Source: Paracentrotus lividus (lineage: Eukaryota; Echinodermata; Echinoidea; Camarodonta; Echinidae). Taken from it: DNA of 64,000 nucleotides. Below the pieces are notes generated by a model that saw only the letters and a list, made by a program, of their open reading frames with translations, was not told where the DNA came from and did no database searches. Shown here in pieces: positions 45,923-58,554 of this stretch. The stretch's first letter is position 1; every line of letters begins with the position of its first letter. The stretch covers positions 23,238,812-23,302,811 of the forward strand of contig CALNVZ010003433.1 of assembly GCA_940671915.1 (NCBI GenBank). Reading direction: 5' to 3'. The translations under genes were made by a program, and so were the position numbers.

Positions 45923-48900
45923 GCAAAAGTCATTCCGTTCATTATTATGGTAGACATGGAAGAATAAACATGAATTACCATGAACCTTTTCAGATGGCAG
46001 TTTGTGATCAAACACAAGCTCAACGCTTAAGCCTTGTGCGTGATCTTTACCACTTGTTCGGTGATGACAATTTATTTTCAGATTATGGTGCTTGCTTTTC
46101 GCAGGAACAATGAGCAGCTCACTTGCTGGCAGGTTATTTTTGTCCACAGAGATTTGTTCCAGGCTTTATTTAGTCTGAGATATTTAGTGTTAGGATTGGG
46201 GTTACAGTTAGGATTGGGGTACAACTCTGAGTCCAGGACCAAACTTAAGGTACAGACACTCAATTTGTGTCAGGGATCCACTGCCGAGAAATACACTTGA
46301 GCTTACATACAAATGACTGTATACATGTATGTCCTACAACAATCACTAATCTGATGAAACTTGACAGTGACAACGAAGTACATGTATTCTTGTGAGGATT
46401 ATTTGTGATTGATCAAAAGTTATTTATTCATGAGACACTCTCATAAACCAATGCGCTAGAAGTGATATTATATCTCATATAAATTCCAACATTTTGCTAT
46501 CAGATGGTGAATGTCATCAAAATTCTTTTTTTCTTTGAAAAATAAGGTAGAAGTAACAACATTGAGCACCTTGTGAATATTATATAAGAATGCATGCCAT
46601 TTATATTGCACTTGAAAAGACGACATTCTAAAATTACAGTTCTATCAATTGTACTTCTATACCATTCTAAAAAGTATTTGATTTGATTCGAACAGATGGA
46701 AGCTCCTAAATCTGCTGATATAGCTAGGTACAAATCATCACTGTTTTGGGAAATATCATGTCAAAATATCCACCCCCCCCCCCCCCGGAAAAAAGTGAAT
46801 TACCAATTTAGGGAATACCATTACGAAAACAGTATAGGGATTCAGCAAAATGTAATATCATGATTCTATGTCGTGCTTTCGTAACATGAAATAATAACAG
46901 AGCCCAGCGTCCCGAGACTACATTCTGTCTTAATAGTGTCATTATTATGAGCATGCACCATCAATTTTGTCACAGCAATCTATAAAGACATAAATATGTC
47001 TTTGAACTTTCTACATGGCAAGACTCGTCACCATCACAGATGCAATGAAGGTGAAGTTCGGTTAGGGAAGGGTTAAAGTCAATTCTAGGAATGCCTGATC
47101 CGTCAACATCCGATAAACTCAGAGTCAATCTCATGATGGACCTGTAACTAACCCTTGGAGATAGTTTACTTCTCATACTTCATCAAAACTATGAACTCCA
47201 TGACTCTACAGCATCTTTCTTGAGTTGTAGACCTACATTATAGCTCCCGGAAATGTTTTCACAGGGTTCGCAGACATTAATCAATTGAATACAGTTCAGA
47301 AAGGGTTTGTTCATCCAAATTACATTCAGAGAGAATTTTGGTTGTCCGAAACTTCTTCAAAATACAAAATTAACAGTTCAAAAATATCGAAAACACAAAA
47401 AAGAAGACCAAAAAAAATCATTACTAATTACCAAGGACAGAAACATCCACAGACTTTAATTATATGTAAACTTGGAGTGTCTCGCCAAGGCATTCATGAA
47501 TTAAAAACAACTTTACGAACAACCATCAAAGAACCTGACCCAGCCATTCGTTAAGTCATTCATAACTTTATGAACAACAAGGTGAAACTTAACCAAGATC
47601 TATTGACCAGAAACAAAATCTGAAAGAATATTGGGGTCTGGAGAAAGACTGTACCATGCCAGACGGGAGGATCAGGGTCAAAGACAGTGGGGCAGGGTAA
47701 ACATCCAAACAATCTTGAACTCCAGTCTTCATTGGTAGATAACTTACAGGTCTACTGATGATAATAGGGGCCAGAATAATGATATTAGACAGGACATTAT
47801 ATTTCAATATTACAATATAGGCCTACTTCCAGGATTCCTGGTGACAATAGGGGCCAGTTAATAATATTGACAGTGTTCCAAACCTCATTTGAACAGTGAT
47901 TGTTGGTGGGTGTGGTTAAATGTCTGCCATATACTTCTGAATAAATTAATAAGTTTTTGGCAATGTTGCCGTTCATAACCTTGTAGCAACTTAGTCTGGC
48001 GTATAGACAAAACTCATATCATTCTCATGTCTTGAAAATCAGAGGGCAGAGTGTTTTAAAGTTTAAGTTTGGAGAAGGAAAATAGGAATTAGACATTGCC
48101 ATGGTCAAGTAGGCCTATATAGTTGTTCAAGGTCATGTTTGTTGATATCCTCAGACTAACATACAATACAACAAAGGGATTAGAATGTGTGGTCTTGTAT
48201 AACAAATAATGTAGTCCGAAGTGAGAATAGTACATGTACATTTGGTGTGTGCATGATCTTGAGTTGCAGAATAATCATTACCAACTTCATTACTTTAAAA
48301 AAAAAAAGTAAATATAAACACTGATGCAAGTTTGCATAATATGAAATGGTACCCTGTAGGCCTACGTTAAAAGTAGTATATTCTGTTGAAAAGTTTTAAT
48401 AAATGTTAATATGTAAGACCTGTGTTCAACTCTCATGTGACACTGTAAATCCACTTTTATGTAACCTGGCATTGAATGTTCATGTTATGAGCTTGGATTA
48501 GTAGATCCTATGGTTGTTTTTGTCATGGATTACCAAGCTCCTATAGACATGGAATTGGTAGCTTGGTTTCATCAAACACTCACTCTCGTCTATTCATGTG
48601 CAGTGGACTCTAAATCTCGTCTTTTCATTATGTCCATTGTGAGCTTATTTGCAGGTAAACAATACCTGGCTTTACAGGGGTTCAACACTCGCTCTCCTCT
48701 TAGCCAGTTCCATGACTGATAATTATATATCCCTTTTTCATGGTTACACAATGAAGCTATAAATATCTCCATGGTTACACACTAGTTTGCTAGCACATTG
48801 TCTGTCCTATGGTAAAGGAGTCAGAATCCACGAGACTACAATAGGTTATGTACTATAGCTGCTCGATCATCTCCCCATCAATGATACAATTTGTTTTCGT

Positions 48901-50871
48901 GTCAAATAGGAGTCTGTACTTGCAGACTAGCTAGCCCACTGTCACTGAAATTTTGAAAAATAAATTATTTACTCAAATATCCAAAAGTGAACATTGTTTG
49001 CATAAATGTATTTAACCCATATTACGAAACATAAATGCAGTGCTTGACAATAGCTGTTGCCAAGCACACAAGTCCTATCATTTTAATTACAGTAATTGTA
49101 ATTCAGACCCCATAACATAGGCCATAACAAAATTAGATTTTGCAAGCCACGAAGAAACAAATTTAGTGAAGGAGCCCTGCATTTATTCTACTGCAAACAT
49201 TATTGTAATAATCAATTATCAATCTTGTCTGCATTCTAACTGTTCATTATTTATATTTTCACTTTACTCAGAAGGCAAAAAAATATTAACCAAAGTCTAG
49301 GAGGAGACCACTATGTTGGTAAAATAGAACAGATTGTATATATATTTGAGAACACTAGAACTTGTACAAGGGATATGGACCAGTTGAGCTTATGTTATAT
49401 GATAATACGAGACCTTCGAAGTAGACTGAACATATTATAACTAGCTAATTGAAAGCTGACCAAGCGAATACAGTATTATACAGCACATGTATACTATAAA
49501 AAGTTGTTGATATGAGAATAAAACTGCTGTAAATAGAGTGTGATCACAATAAAATCTACTTTAAAAGAGACAGAGATATCTATAAGCTTCCTCTTTGCTT
49601 TCTTCTTTAACAATACTAATCCTCAATATAACTGTTATTCACATCTAAAAGGGTAGATCCAAACTTCAGAGGTAAAGTAAAGGCAACGTGCAGATTAGAC
49701 TAGTATTACCCACTTATTTGGTGTCCGGACAGACTATTTTGACCAGTCATTTGAAATGGTATACAAGCAATTTTTCGTAGTTTTTAAGCACAAAATGTGA
49801 GAATATATTAGAGAACCAAATTTATGATGATACATGTAAGCAGTAGTCAAAGAATATTTTGGCTTAATCCTGAGACAAAAAAGGCTTTATTTTTTGTTAG
49901 GTGTCTGGTCACCCAACGCCCATCCTACAAGCCAATTTCCAGCACCATTCCAAGAGCCCATGGGACATACATGTACATGTACTTGTCAGAGGTACGGCCA
50001 CCATATCATATATGATATTTGTACATCAAGCATCATTATTGAGACAGTAACATCTCTAATAGTATAAAATAGACTCAAGATGAAATAGTAACCAATGATG
50101 ATGACTCAATCAAAACACGATATTCTGGAAGTGTTCATCTGCATAATGCATTCAATAAACAAACGATGCGTTGGTAGAACAAACAATGGAGGAAGTTTGC
50201 AATAGGATTTATAAGAAACCCTGGGTATAGTAATTAGCAGTGTATCAGCCTGGCATGACTGGGTTCATTAGTGAATCAATTAAGTGTGTCTAATGAAGAA
50301 AAGTCAAGAGCATCAATTGACTTGATCATTAGGCATAGAAATGAATGCAAACAGAATAAAAAGTCCATTTCTATGCAAACTGTGTTTGAAAAATTGTTGC
50401 AACAGAAAATTACTGCCCTAGGTTCAGCTCAGGCAACCTTTAATAAGCAAATATGAAATGCCATAGCATGCAACTTTGAATTTTAAGACAAAAATTTTAT
50501 TTTGCATTTGTGGATCAAAAATTTGGAGAAAAGGGGGAAGCAGAGGACAATTTTCTAAAATATTGTTCCATCAATGCATAACTGCACAATATGATTATCC
50601 CCACAAAATAGGGGTGGGGTGCACAGTGACACCTCTGACAACCCCATCTCTATCGCACAAAGTCTTCATCACAGGAGTGTTCCAATTCCTCACAATCCAA
50701 TGAATAATACAAACTTTTTATTTGATAAAACTACGTGCTATGATAGGAAACAATTGTCGCCATATGAATAGTTTTGATCAATGACCAATACAAATATTAT
50801 TTGTTGGTAGGTGTTTCTTTTCACACCCTCCTGGTGACATGAAGACCAGTAGGCCAGGGCTAAATCGAAAC

Positions 50872-50940
50872 TCAAAAGTACACAATTATTCTGAATCAAA
50901 AGTACACAATTATTCTGAATCAAAAGTACACAATTATTCC
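50872..50940. repeat. 24-bp tandem repeat, 3 copies
   Basis: TCAAAAGTACACAATTATTC with TGAA linkers occurs three times in a row, essentially identical, so it is recent. Confidence 0.92.
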
Positions 50941-51074
50941 AAGCCATCTGGTCCTTTTATCGACCCATCTTGGAATGTTTGTTAGGTCATGGTGCTAACA
51001 CGTTTTATGCTAATGAAGAAATCGTTTTCAATACTAAATTTTTTTATTTTTTTTGTGATCTATAAAAAAAATGA

Positions 51075-51210
51075 TTGAAAAAGTTCACTCTTGACTGGGC
51101 GAATTTCAGAGAGTGAACTTCAAGTGAATTTGGGGTGAATCATGAATGAATTTGGACTTGAACTTCACTCTTTTCGGTTATTCACTTCTTCAAGAGTGAA
51201 AATTTTCACT
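51075..51210. mobile_element. Small fold-back element with TTCACTCTTGA arms
   Basis: Left GAAAAAGTTCACTCTTGAC and right TTCAAGAGTGAAAATTTTCAC are inverted partners. Between them GAGTGAACTT and AAGTGAAT words recur in both orientations. Non-coding, about 136 bp, diverged. Confidence 0.6.
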
Positions 51211-52607
51211 TTTTTTTCTTTTTTTCGAGAGAGTTCTTTTCATACCAAAAAAAGAAATGTGCACAAAAATTATCTCCACGTATATCATGAACTATATGAT
51301 TTTGAATGAAAAAAAAAAGAACCCTGAAATAAATCTGCTGTCAGGAACTCTTCAATATCCAGATCACACATCTGCGCGGGTCACAGAGGTCAAATCCCGT
51401 CATCCCTCGCCAAAGATGTCATCATAAACATATGAACTTTGACCCATCTGTGTAGTCTGGGGTTACTTTAGAGGTAGGACAACAACACTTATGAACAATA
51501 TTATCAGGTACCGGTAGTCATTTCAGAAATGAGATTCCAAAGATCAAATGAAATAAAATTACAATCCATAAATTTCATCTCAAATCCAGAGTATTGAAGT
51601 TTAATATATGAGCAGTATAAAATAATGACGAATATAATAATTCTATTTTGTTTGGTGTATCCCCACTCATTTTCAAAGAGCTTTTCTACCAATGTGTGAA
51701 CATTTAGGCCTATATTACTACACATTACATCTTTTCAAACTGTTTCTAACAAAGATTTATCAACAATTTAAATCAAAGAAAAATCCACAATGTAGAAATG
51801 GCTTTGACACATATATTTACAAAACGAACAAAACACTACCATTACATGTAACTGTACTGTAGTGCAAAAAAAATAATAAAATAAAAATATAGCCTACCAG
51901 ACCTTTCATATTGCTAGCCAATTTATCCTGAACTGTACATCTTTGTATTTAACCTTCTTAATTTCTCTATTCCTATAGTGTTTGTTTTGCCTTAATCTTT
52001 GTTCCAACATGTTTATTTTGTACACACTTCAAAACATTGCATGATTTCATATGTCTGATTATCAAATTCATTAGGCCTAGATGAGTGAAGGTTAAATTGT
52101 GTGCTCTTTTAATGGGATGGAGCGGTGTTTTGGAGCACTCGACTGTAAATTTATATTTCTGTCTGCATGCTGCATTGTGGCCTGCCACTAAAATGTCAAT
52201 TAGAATTATTCATTTATTCATTGAGTCTATATAAAAATAGCTAATTTGCGTCAGTAGATCATTTGACCACGGGAGGCAGGGACCTGGTAGAAATCGTATC
52301 CCATTGACCGTTCGTAGGTCGGTTAGGCAAACAGCCTATTCACACACAAATAGTTTATGCCACACTCTATTAGAATACATGTACATGTAGATCCCCAGAC
52401 TCTACAAAGTATATAGGCCCACATAAAGTATTATTGTACTGCAAACAGAATGTTTATACACAAGTTTTGTTTCATTTTGTTTTTGTTTTTGACACACAGT
52501 TGATCCCCTAACTTGATAAAGAAATATGAATACAGGAATGTTGGTAGATTGAACAGGCACTCCAGACACAAATTCTAAAACTGCTGTCACACACAAAAAA
52601 CGGTTCT

Positions 52608-52799
52608 AGGACATCTCCCCCGGAGGACAACTCCCCCGGGGACAATTCCCGGAGGACAGCTCCCCCGGAGGACAACTCCCCCGGAGGACAACCCTAACCC
52701 TAACCCTAACCCTAACCCTAACCCTAACCCTATGTCCTCCGGGGGAGCTGTCCTCCGGGAATTGTCCCCGGGGGAGTTGTCCTCCGGGGGAGATGTCCT
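52608..52799. repeat. Perfect 67-bp inverted repeat with a telomeric (CCCTAA)n loop
   Basis: The left arm 52608-52674 and right arm 52733-52799 are exact reverse complements, beginning AGGACATCTCCCCCGGAGGA. Each arm is itself built from CTCCCCCGGAGGACA-like words. The left side has one extra 16-bp word before the loop. The loop (52691-52732) is seven CCCTAA-type units, six perfect and one CCCTAT. The canonical animal telomere repeat inside a perfect hairpin suggests either a fold-back element that captured telomere DNA or a repair product. Frames across it (RVRVRV) are artefacts. Confidence 0.93.
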
Positions 52800-53490
52800 G
52801 ATACGACAAAAAACATATCATGATTCTTTGCCAAACCAAAGTTTTGTTTATTATTCAACATTTTATATGGTTTAAATTAATAGAAATGTGTTGTCTATAC
52901 AGTATGTGCAGTCACATGTTGCAGTAAGTTTGTCCAAGGAGTTTCTTGGTTTTATACAACAATATTTTTTTCTGTGTGAATGCAGGTTCGGTTTCACAAC
53001 ACAAACACTCACAATCCTGTGGCAGTGCATTCATAGATGCAGGCATGTAAAAAAAAAAAAAAAAAAAAAGAGAATGCCCGGTCGGACAATAAAATGGGAG
53101 TAATTTGAATTTATGCGTTGGGATTGATCAGTTGTGGTCCCTTTGACAGGGTTTCTAGGCTGTGAATTACGAGGGATGGTTTTACTAGCCTGTCAGCCAT
53201 GCTCTTTGGAAACTTCTGGGTCAAATCTGCTTGACTAGGGAAAAGTAAGGCAAATAGATGTGTCTTCATTGCCCGTAGCATAAACCTGTAGCATGGGTTC
53301 GATAAGGTTTACAAAGAACTTGAACAATTACTGGGTAGTAGGAAAATTTATTTTTGGAAAAATAATGTATGTCTTACAGGGCACACCTGTATTATTCAAA
53401 TCATCATTCTTATTGCATATCTGCCCCCTCCCCCCCCCCCCAAAAAAAAGGAACTCTGCCAATAGACAATGTCACACTAGCCTTCATAAT
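52800..53490. other. Non-coding stretch
   Basis: No gene seen. A poly-A tract lies at 53048-53069 and a C/A homopolymer run at 53427-53448. Confidence 0.6.
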
Positions 53491-53636
53491 AGGTGGATTC
53501 ACACCTGCCCGATCGGGAAAAATACCCGTAAATTACGGGAACTTTTCCAACCACCAAATTACGCGTTATTTGTTTTGCATGTTCACACCTGCCCGAACCG
53601 TCTTTTTCGGGAAAAATACCCGAAGTTATAAAGAAG

Positions 53637-54192
53637 GGAAGAAATAGAACAAACAGAGAAATACATAAGAAAAGCGGGGAAAGAAGGAAAAACAAAGAAA
53701 TACATGAGGAACGAAAAAGAAAGAAGGAAAAACATAGAAATACATAAGAAAAGCGAAGAAAGAAGGAAAAACAAAGAAATACATAAGGAACGAAAAGAAA
53801 GAAGGAAAAACAAAGAAATACATAAGAAAAGCGGGGAAAGAAGGAAATACATAAGGAACGAAAAGAATGAAGGAAAAACAAAGAAATACATAAGAAAAGC
53901 GGGGAAAGAAGGAAAAAAAAGAAATACATAAGGAACGAAAAGGAAGAAGGAAAAACAAAGAAATACATAAGGAAAGAGAAGAAAGAAGGAAAAAACAAAG
54001 AAATACAGAAGAAAAGTGGGGAAAAAAGGGAAAACAAAGAAATACATGCATAAGGAAAGAGATGAAAGAAGGAAAACAAAGAAATACATAAGGAAAGAGA
54101 AGAAAGAAGGAAAAAGAAAGAAATACATAAGGAAAGAGAAGAAAAAAGGAAGACAAAGAAATACATAAGGAAAGAGCAAAAATAAGGAAAAA
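53637..54192. repeat. Homopurine minisatellite, ~37-40-bp unit
   Basis: Tandem units of the type AAAGAAATACATAAGAAAAG followed by CGGGGAAAGAAGGAAAAAC run for about 555 bp and are almost purely purine on the plus strand. The minus strand is therefore open in all frames and reads Phe/Leu/Ser repeats of about 190-230 codons, which is not a gene. The same units continue at 60406-60515 beyond the DIRS insertion. Confidence 0.92.
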
Positions 54193-54412
54193 CATAAAAA
54201 TTACAATCTAATTTTATTATTTACGATATAGAAATATACATTTGCCTACCATTGCTATTTGACCTCACAATCGCCGCCAAACCGAAATCTTACCGGAAAT
54301 TTTTGCCCTATCATTCGCCTATTTACCCCACCCCCCATCATTGAATAGCGCCCTCCATTGACGAGGATGCGCGAAAGCGATCCTATACACTCTCCTCTAA
54401 CTCTATCGCCCA
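54193..54412. repeat. DIRS copy 2, left inverted terminal repeat
   Basis: Pairs with 60213-60405 through GCCTACCATTGCTATTTGAC, the AATCGCCGC and CCGAAAT stretches, GCCCTATCATTCGCCTATTT and ATCCTATA. Diverged from its partner by several indels. Confidence 0.88.
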
Positions 54413-54458
54413 AAGAACTTCCGTATGTTGCAACGGAAAGGGGACGGAGGGAGGGATT

Positions 54459-54560
54459 GTAGGCAAATGTAATATTCTATATCGTAAATAATAAAATTAG
54501 ATTGTAATTTTTATGATTTACTTCAATAGAACTATACATTTGCCTACCATTGCTACGACC
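54459..54560. repeat. DIRS copy 2, internal complementary region
   Basis: GTAGGCAAATGTAATATTC to TTTTTATG is the reverse complement of the left end. ATTTACTTCAATAGAACTAT to GCCTACCATTGCTACG is that of the right end. The junction ATGATTTAC is the same as in copy 1 and fixes the boundaries. GGAGGGAGGGATTGTAGGC lies at its start, as in copy 1. Confidence 0.88.
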
Positions 54561-54579
54561 AGCACCGACAAAAGTCGGG

Positions 54580-55621
54580 AGGGCAACTATAACGGTTAAG
54601 AACTATGGAGGACGCCGCTGCTTGAGAAGGTGCGGTGGAGAAAGAACACCCTCACTAGCAGCAATTTTTTTCAGGTAAAGAGGTAGAAGAATTGGCAGAA
54701 GCGCAAAAAGGCCGCCTTGCAAAATATCTTCCACCACTACCCCGGATAGAAATAGGGCCCAGAGGGAGCTGATGTTCCTGGTCTGAAGGGCCTTGGGAGT
54801 TTTCCCTCTACAACGGCCTTCACCCCCGCAGTCTTGATTGGCGGAGACACCACCGGGATAACATATCTCTAGAAAACCCCTTTATGGGTTTACGGGAAAA
54901 AAAACAAATAGCTGTGAAATGTGCGAAGATTCTCAGTCTACTTGACGAACCAAAAAGAGGGCCCTGACGGGGCACTAGAAATGTCTTTCCTGAAAGATGA
55001 GAACCCTGTCAGAGACGAATGAAGAACTCGATAGAGATCCGACGGGCTGTTTGGTTCTAAGCTATGAAGATGTGAAAGGAATCAGACGAACCACATATCT
55101 CTCCCAATGAATATGACCAGGTGATATTGAAGAGAACGTGTAGCGAAACTCCTCCTTTGCCCAGAGACTATTGCTAGGAGAAACTAGTCTTAAATGGACA
55201 GATTCAACAGGTAAATCGAAGTAAAGACTCGAACGGTGGCTTAGACAAACAAAGCACCAAAGTTTGAAAGACTCCAGGCTGGAGAAATAAGGAAATCGGC
55301 AATAAGAGGCAAAGGACCTCTCTGGGGAACCCTGCAAAGGTTCGTACCAGGCCAGGAAAGCCCCAAGGCGCGAAAAGAATACAACCTAGTCGACCTCAGT
55401 CTACTTCCAACTAGCAGCTCAGCGCTGTCGGTGCAAAAAGCCATCATCCCAAGCCGTCTGGCCGAAAGAGGCCAAGCAGTTAAAAGAAGGGGCGATAGAT
55501 TCATGTAGGCCCCGACGAAGGAAGAGAAATTACATCGGTACGGCCTGAAGGGGCACGGTTCCCCTGCTAACAGGAGCAAAAGATCCTGAAAACCCGGCCC
55601 GAACCGGCCAGTAGAGAGCAA
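54580..55621 (-). pseudogene. DIRS copy 2 tyrosine recombinase remnant
   Basis: Pieces are recognisable by position and by comparison with copy 1. The frame 55621-55241 has AWPLSARR, LLVGSRLRSTRLYSFRALGL and LPLIADFLISPAWSLSNFGA, matching the core-binding N-terminal domain. Near 54700 RRPFCASANSSTSLPEK corresponds to the copy 1 region around the catalytic W and Y, but the tyrosine pair is not retained. Many frame changes and stops make it inactive. Confidence 0.75.
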
Positions 55622-56464
55622 TCAAGACCACCGTTGTCTGATCCTCCCTGAACTTCCTGAGAAAAGAGGGATCAACTGGAATGGTGGAAAAGCGAAAGTC
55701 TTCCAACCCTTCAAGGAAGAGGGAAACGTGTCCAAAAAGAAAGCAGAAGTCTCCCTGACTCGGGAGTAAAGCCGAGGAAGTCTGTTGTCCAGGGATGAAA
55801 GTCTGCTACAGATATTCCTCCCTCGGAGAGTGGAGAGGCAACCGGGACGATCTTCTCCCGATGCACACATTCCCAAAGGAGGAACGCTACCTCGATCAAC
55901 TCCAAAGGATGTGTTCTGTTTGTTGATGAGGCCTTCCGAGAGGTGTTGTCCTTGAGAATCAACACCGGACGCCACAAAGGCGCGGACGTTAGAAGAAGAT
56001 AACAGAACCGACAAAGTTCCAGAAAGTTAAAGTGAGGCAGCGGCCTCGGGAGGACCCAAAGTCCGGAAACCATCCGACCTTGACAATGGCCCCCCCCCAA
56101 CCTCGAAGAGACCTGCGTGGTCACTGTAATCGAGTGAAGAGGGTCTTTGAATCTCTTTCCCTGAAGAAGGTACGGTTCTCCACGGAGAGAGAACGCTTCT
56201 GATCTCTACCGTCAAAGAAACCAGACCAGAGGGGAGCTGAGGTTCGGCCTGAAAAACTTCAGGAGATGCAGCCGGAAAGGTCTCATAAAGAGACGACAAA
56301 TTGGCAAAAGAATCCACCAGGCTGGCTAAAACCCCAGCCATCTCAAACAAACCTCGGCTCGAACCCTCCGCATGCTCAGGAGGACCTGATAAGACTGACC
56401 AGAGCTTCAATCCTCTCAAGGCTCGCCGAGCCAGTTGATTCTTGATATCTAACTGGCCTCCCAA
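55622..56464 (-). pseudogene. DIRS copy 2 RNase H and downstream region remnant
   Basis: The frame 56464-56027 has VLASLVDSFANLSSLYETFP, aligned with the pre-RNase H segment of copy 1. The frame 56124-55711 carries VLILKDNTSRKASSTNRTHP and CVHREKIVPVASPLSE, equivalent to the third RNase H block of copy 1. GWKTFAFPPFQLIPLF near 55700 matches the methyltransferase-like FPPF block. Frameshifts separate them. Confidence 0.78.
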
Positions 56465-57281
56465 GTAGATCGGAGTTCGGAGGAAACTAAATCCGACTTG
56501 GACCAGTTGATCATGAATCCCAAAATCTCGGTCGTCTCAATACATCGAAATGGTGTGAAAGCAGAGCCTCCGAAAGGGCGACGAGAAGCCAATCGTCCAA
56601 GAAAGCTAAAATCCGAAGGTCCTTGCCCCTGAGGAAAGACATCAACGCCGAAATCACCCTGGTGAAGACTCTGGAGCGGGACAAAGACAAAAGAAGGGCT
56701 TTGAAGCGAAAAGAGTCCTCCTATAGCACAATCCAAAAGATCCCTCGACGAAGGGTCATTGGGATGTGGAAGGCATCGACGAGAGACACCGGCAAAGTCG
56801 ACCTGACCGAGAGCAGAAGAATAGAGGTCAAAGGGTCCATCCTGAAAAGTGACTTGCGATGTGCCTGTTGATCCTCTTCATAATGAGGATCATCCTGAGC
56901 GAGCCTGAACGATTGGGGATCACAAAAACGGGGAGAGACACAGAAAGTCGTGATCCCTCACCCGCCGTCTGAGAAATAAGTTCCTGAAAAGGACCTAATG
57001 TGGCGGTGATCGATTTCGGATAAAACCCTCGGAAGAGCCTCTTCTAGAAATGTCCGAAGACCGTTCTTAAGCACGGCGAGGACAAAGACATCGGTACGTG
57101 ATCGACTTCCAAGTCGGAAGAAACCTCCGAAGTCGATCACCCACCGGATCTCCAAGCGAACTCGGGAACCATCTGGAAAAAGCTTCCCGTCCCGACGAAA
57201 AGGGCTGATTCTTCGCGAAGCCTCGGGAAAAGCCCCTACCACCTCCACGTCCTCGACGAGGAGACTGGTTTTGAAAGGCAC
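56449..57281 (-). pseudogene. DIRS copy 2 reverse transcriptase remnant
   Basis: Frame 57281-56958 includes RLEIRWVIDFGGFFRLGSRS and TDVFVLAVLKNGLRTFLEE, aligning with copy 1 YAKWETITSDVFILSVIRDG. Near 56690-56590 the text reads in one frame as SRVFTRVISALMSFLRGKDL and LAFLDDWLLVALSEA, the FLDDW catalytic motif. It ends with TEILGFMINWSKSDLVSSEL (56500). The motif A block is not clearly preserved. Confidence 0.82.
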
Positions 57282-58130
57282 CAGACGATCATAAGAATCA
57301 GGAGAAAGACGGTTACCCTACGATCCTGAGTAGGAGCAGCCAAGGCCGACCGAGCAGGAACGGAACCCTCTTGTCCTTCTCTTTCTGCCCTTCCTGAAAG
57401 GAGGAGCTTAGAAGAAGCCAGGTAAAACAGACCTAAAAACGATGGGCCTGACGAACATCTCAAGAAATGAGACAATTCCTGGGCCTTCTAACGTGATCAA
57501 CTTCAAATGCAAAACGTCTGCCAAGTTGCACCCGTAAAGGAAGGGGGAGGTCACGTCAAACTCCGACCATAACTCGGATGAGGTTGCTTGAAATGAAGAG
57601 TCTTCAAGCATATGAACTCTACGGGCATCATCCAACAAGGAGGATGTAGCCGCAAACTGAGAAAAAACAAGAGAGAAGAAAATTCTCTAGGGCCAGAGAA
57701 ACTCGACCCGAACTGGCGGAGAAAGGCCCAACTCGTGGATGAAAGTCAAAATCGGATAGTCAGATTACAAAAGGTAATCCTGTACTCAAAGCTGAAAGCA
57801 GTAAAAGCTTTCGACCTACCGAAAGAAATTAACGCCCTCCGAAGTTTTCAGGGGTCACTTCCGACCTCTGAACGAAAGAAAGGGAATAAGCCTGTGACTT
57901 GCTTCGTCACAGGAAGCTCTACAAAGACTTCAGGTACAACTTTGTCAAACAAAATATCCAATGAAGTATTAACCCAGAGATCCCGCGTATCAACCAAACC
58001 GAAAGGCGGTACAAGGGAGTCAGATGAGATTCAACAGAGTCGTGAGAATCAACCACCGAAAAGATCTCATCGTCGACGAGAAGCATCCAGCTCCTCACAA
58101 GGAGGTGGGAACCATCCATAGAGGTGAATC
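57282..58130 (-). pseudogene. DIRS copy 2 gag-region remnant
   Basis: Placed by position upstream of RT. Frames of 66-79 codons (57475-57236, 57638-57408, 58119-57919) are open but not alignable with confidence to copy 1 gag. DIRS gag proteins are poorly conserved, so only the location supports the call. Confidence 0.45.
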
Positions 58131-58554
58131 GGAAGTGGTGACGTAACGCTTAACCACTTGCGAAACTCCGAGGTACACCCAACTACCGCGAATGGCATCC
58201 GAGAGTTGATGTCTACCCGAAAAGGAAGTGTCAACCTGAGGGGGACAGAGTTCCTAATCGAAAACCGGATCCGGATTCGGAACGAACGAAGTCGCTCTGA
58301 ACCGAAGTGCCCGCCTGTAAAGGGGCACTGAACCCCGCGGGAACCGGATCGGGATCCGGAAAAGCAAGTCTACGACGCTTCACTACGGAAGCCCGCCTCA
58401 GATGCGTGCCGATCCGAAAGGAAAACGACTTGGAAGACGGGTGTAGGCTTCAAAAAAGAAACGCCCGTCTATAACGACACCTGGTTCCGAACAAGAAAAC
58501 GGAACGGGATCCGAAAAACCTTCACGCCTCACCGACGTAAGTATCCGAAAAGGA
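58131..58554. other. DIRS copy 2 leader, GGATCC-rich degenerate units
   Basis: Short irregular repeats around CCGGATC(C/G)GGA and CGCCCGTCTATAACGACAC-like text, apparently diverged copies of the downstream ~260-bp unit. No open frame of note. Confidence 0.5.

Larger units (their letters stand above)
45923..52607. other. AT-rich non-coding stretch
   Basis: No gene is supported. A GGGGTTACAGTTAGGATTGG stretch at 46197-46225 is telomere-like but irregular. Poly-C/A runs occur near 46770 and 48297. Protein-like short frames (47285-47554, 49824-50015) have no recognisable family. Small repeats at 50872 and 51075 are listed separately. Confidence 0.6.

Noticed and set aside
46190-46225. Interstitial telomere tract
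   Set aside because: Only irregular GTTAGGATTGGGG words, no consecutive TTAGGG units.
52606-52839. Frame with RVRVRV repeats
   Set aside because: Translation of (CCCTAA)n and of the palindrome arms.
53477-54195. Long overlapping minus-strand frames of 189-229 codons rich in Phe, Leu and Ser
   Set aside because: They are the pyrimidine strand of a homopurine minisatellite, open in all three frames; the peptide is only the translated repeat.
57612-58121. 169-codon plus-strand frame
   Set aside because: It is antisense to the gag region of the second DIRS element and has no domain; it is a shadow.
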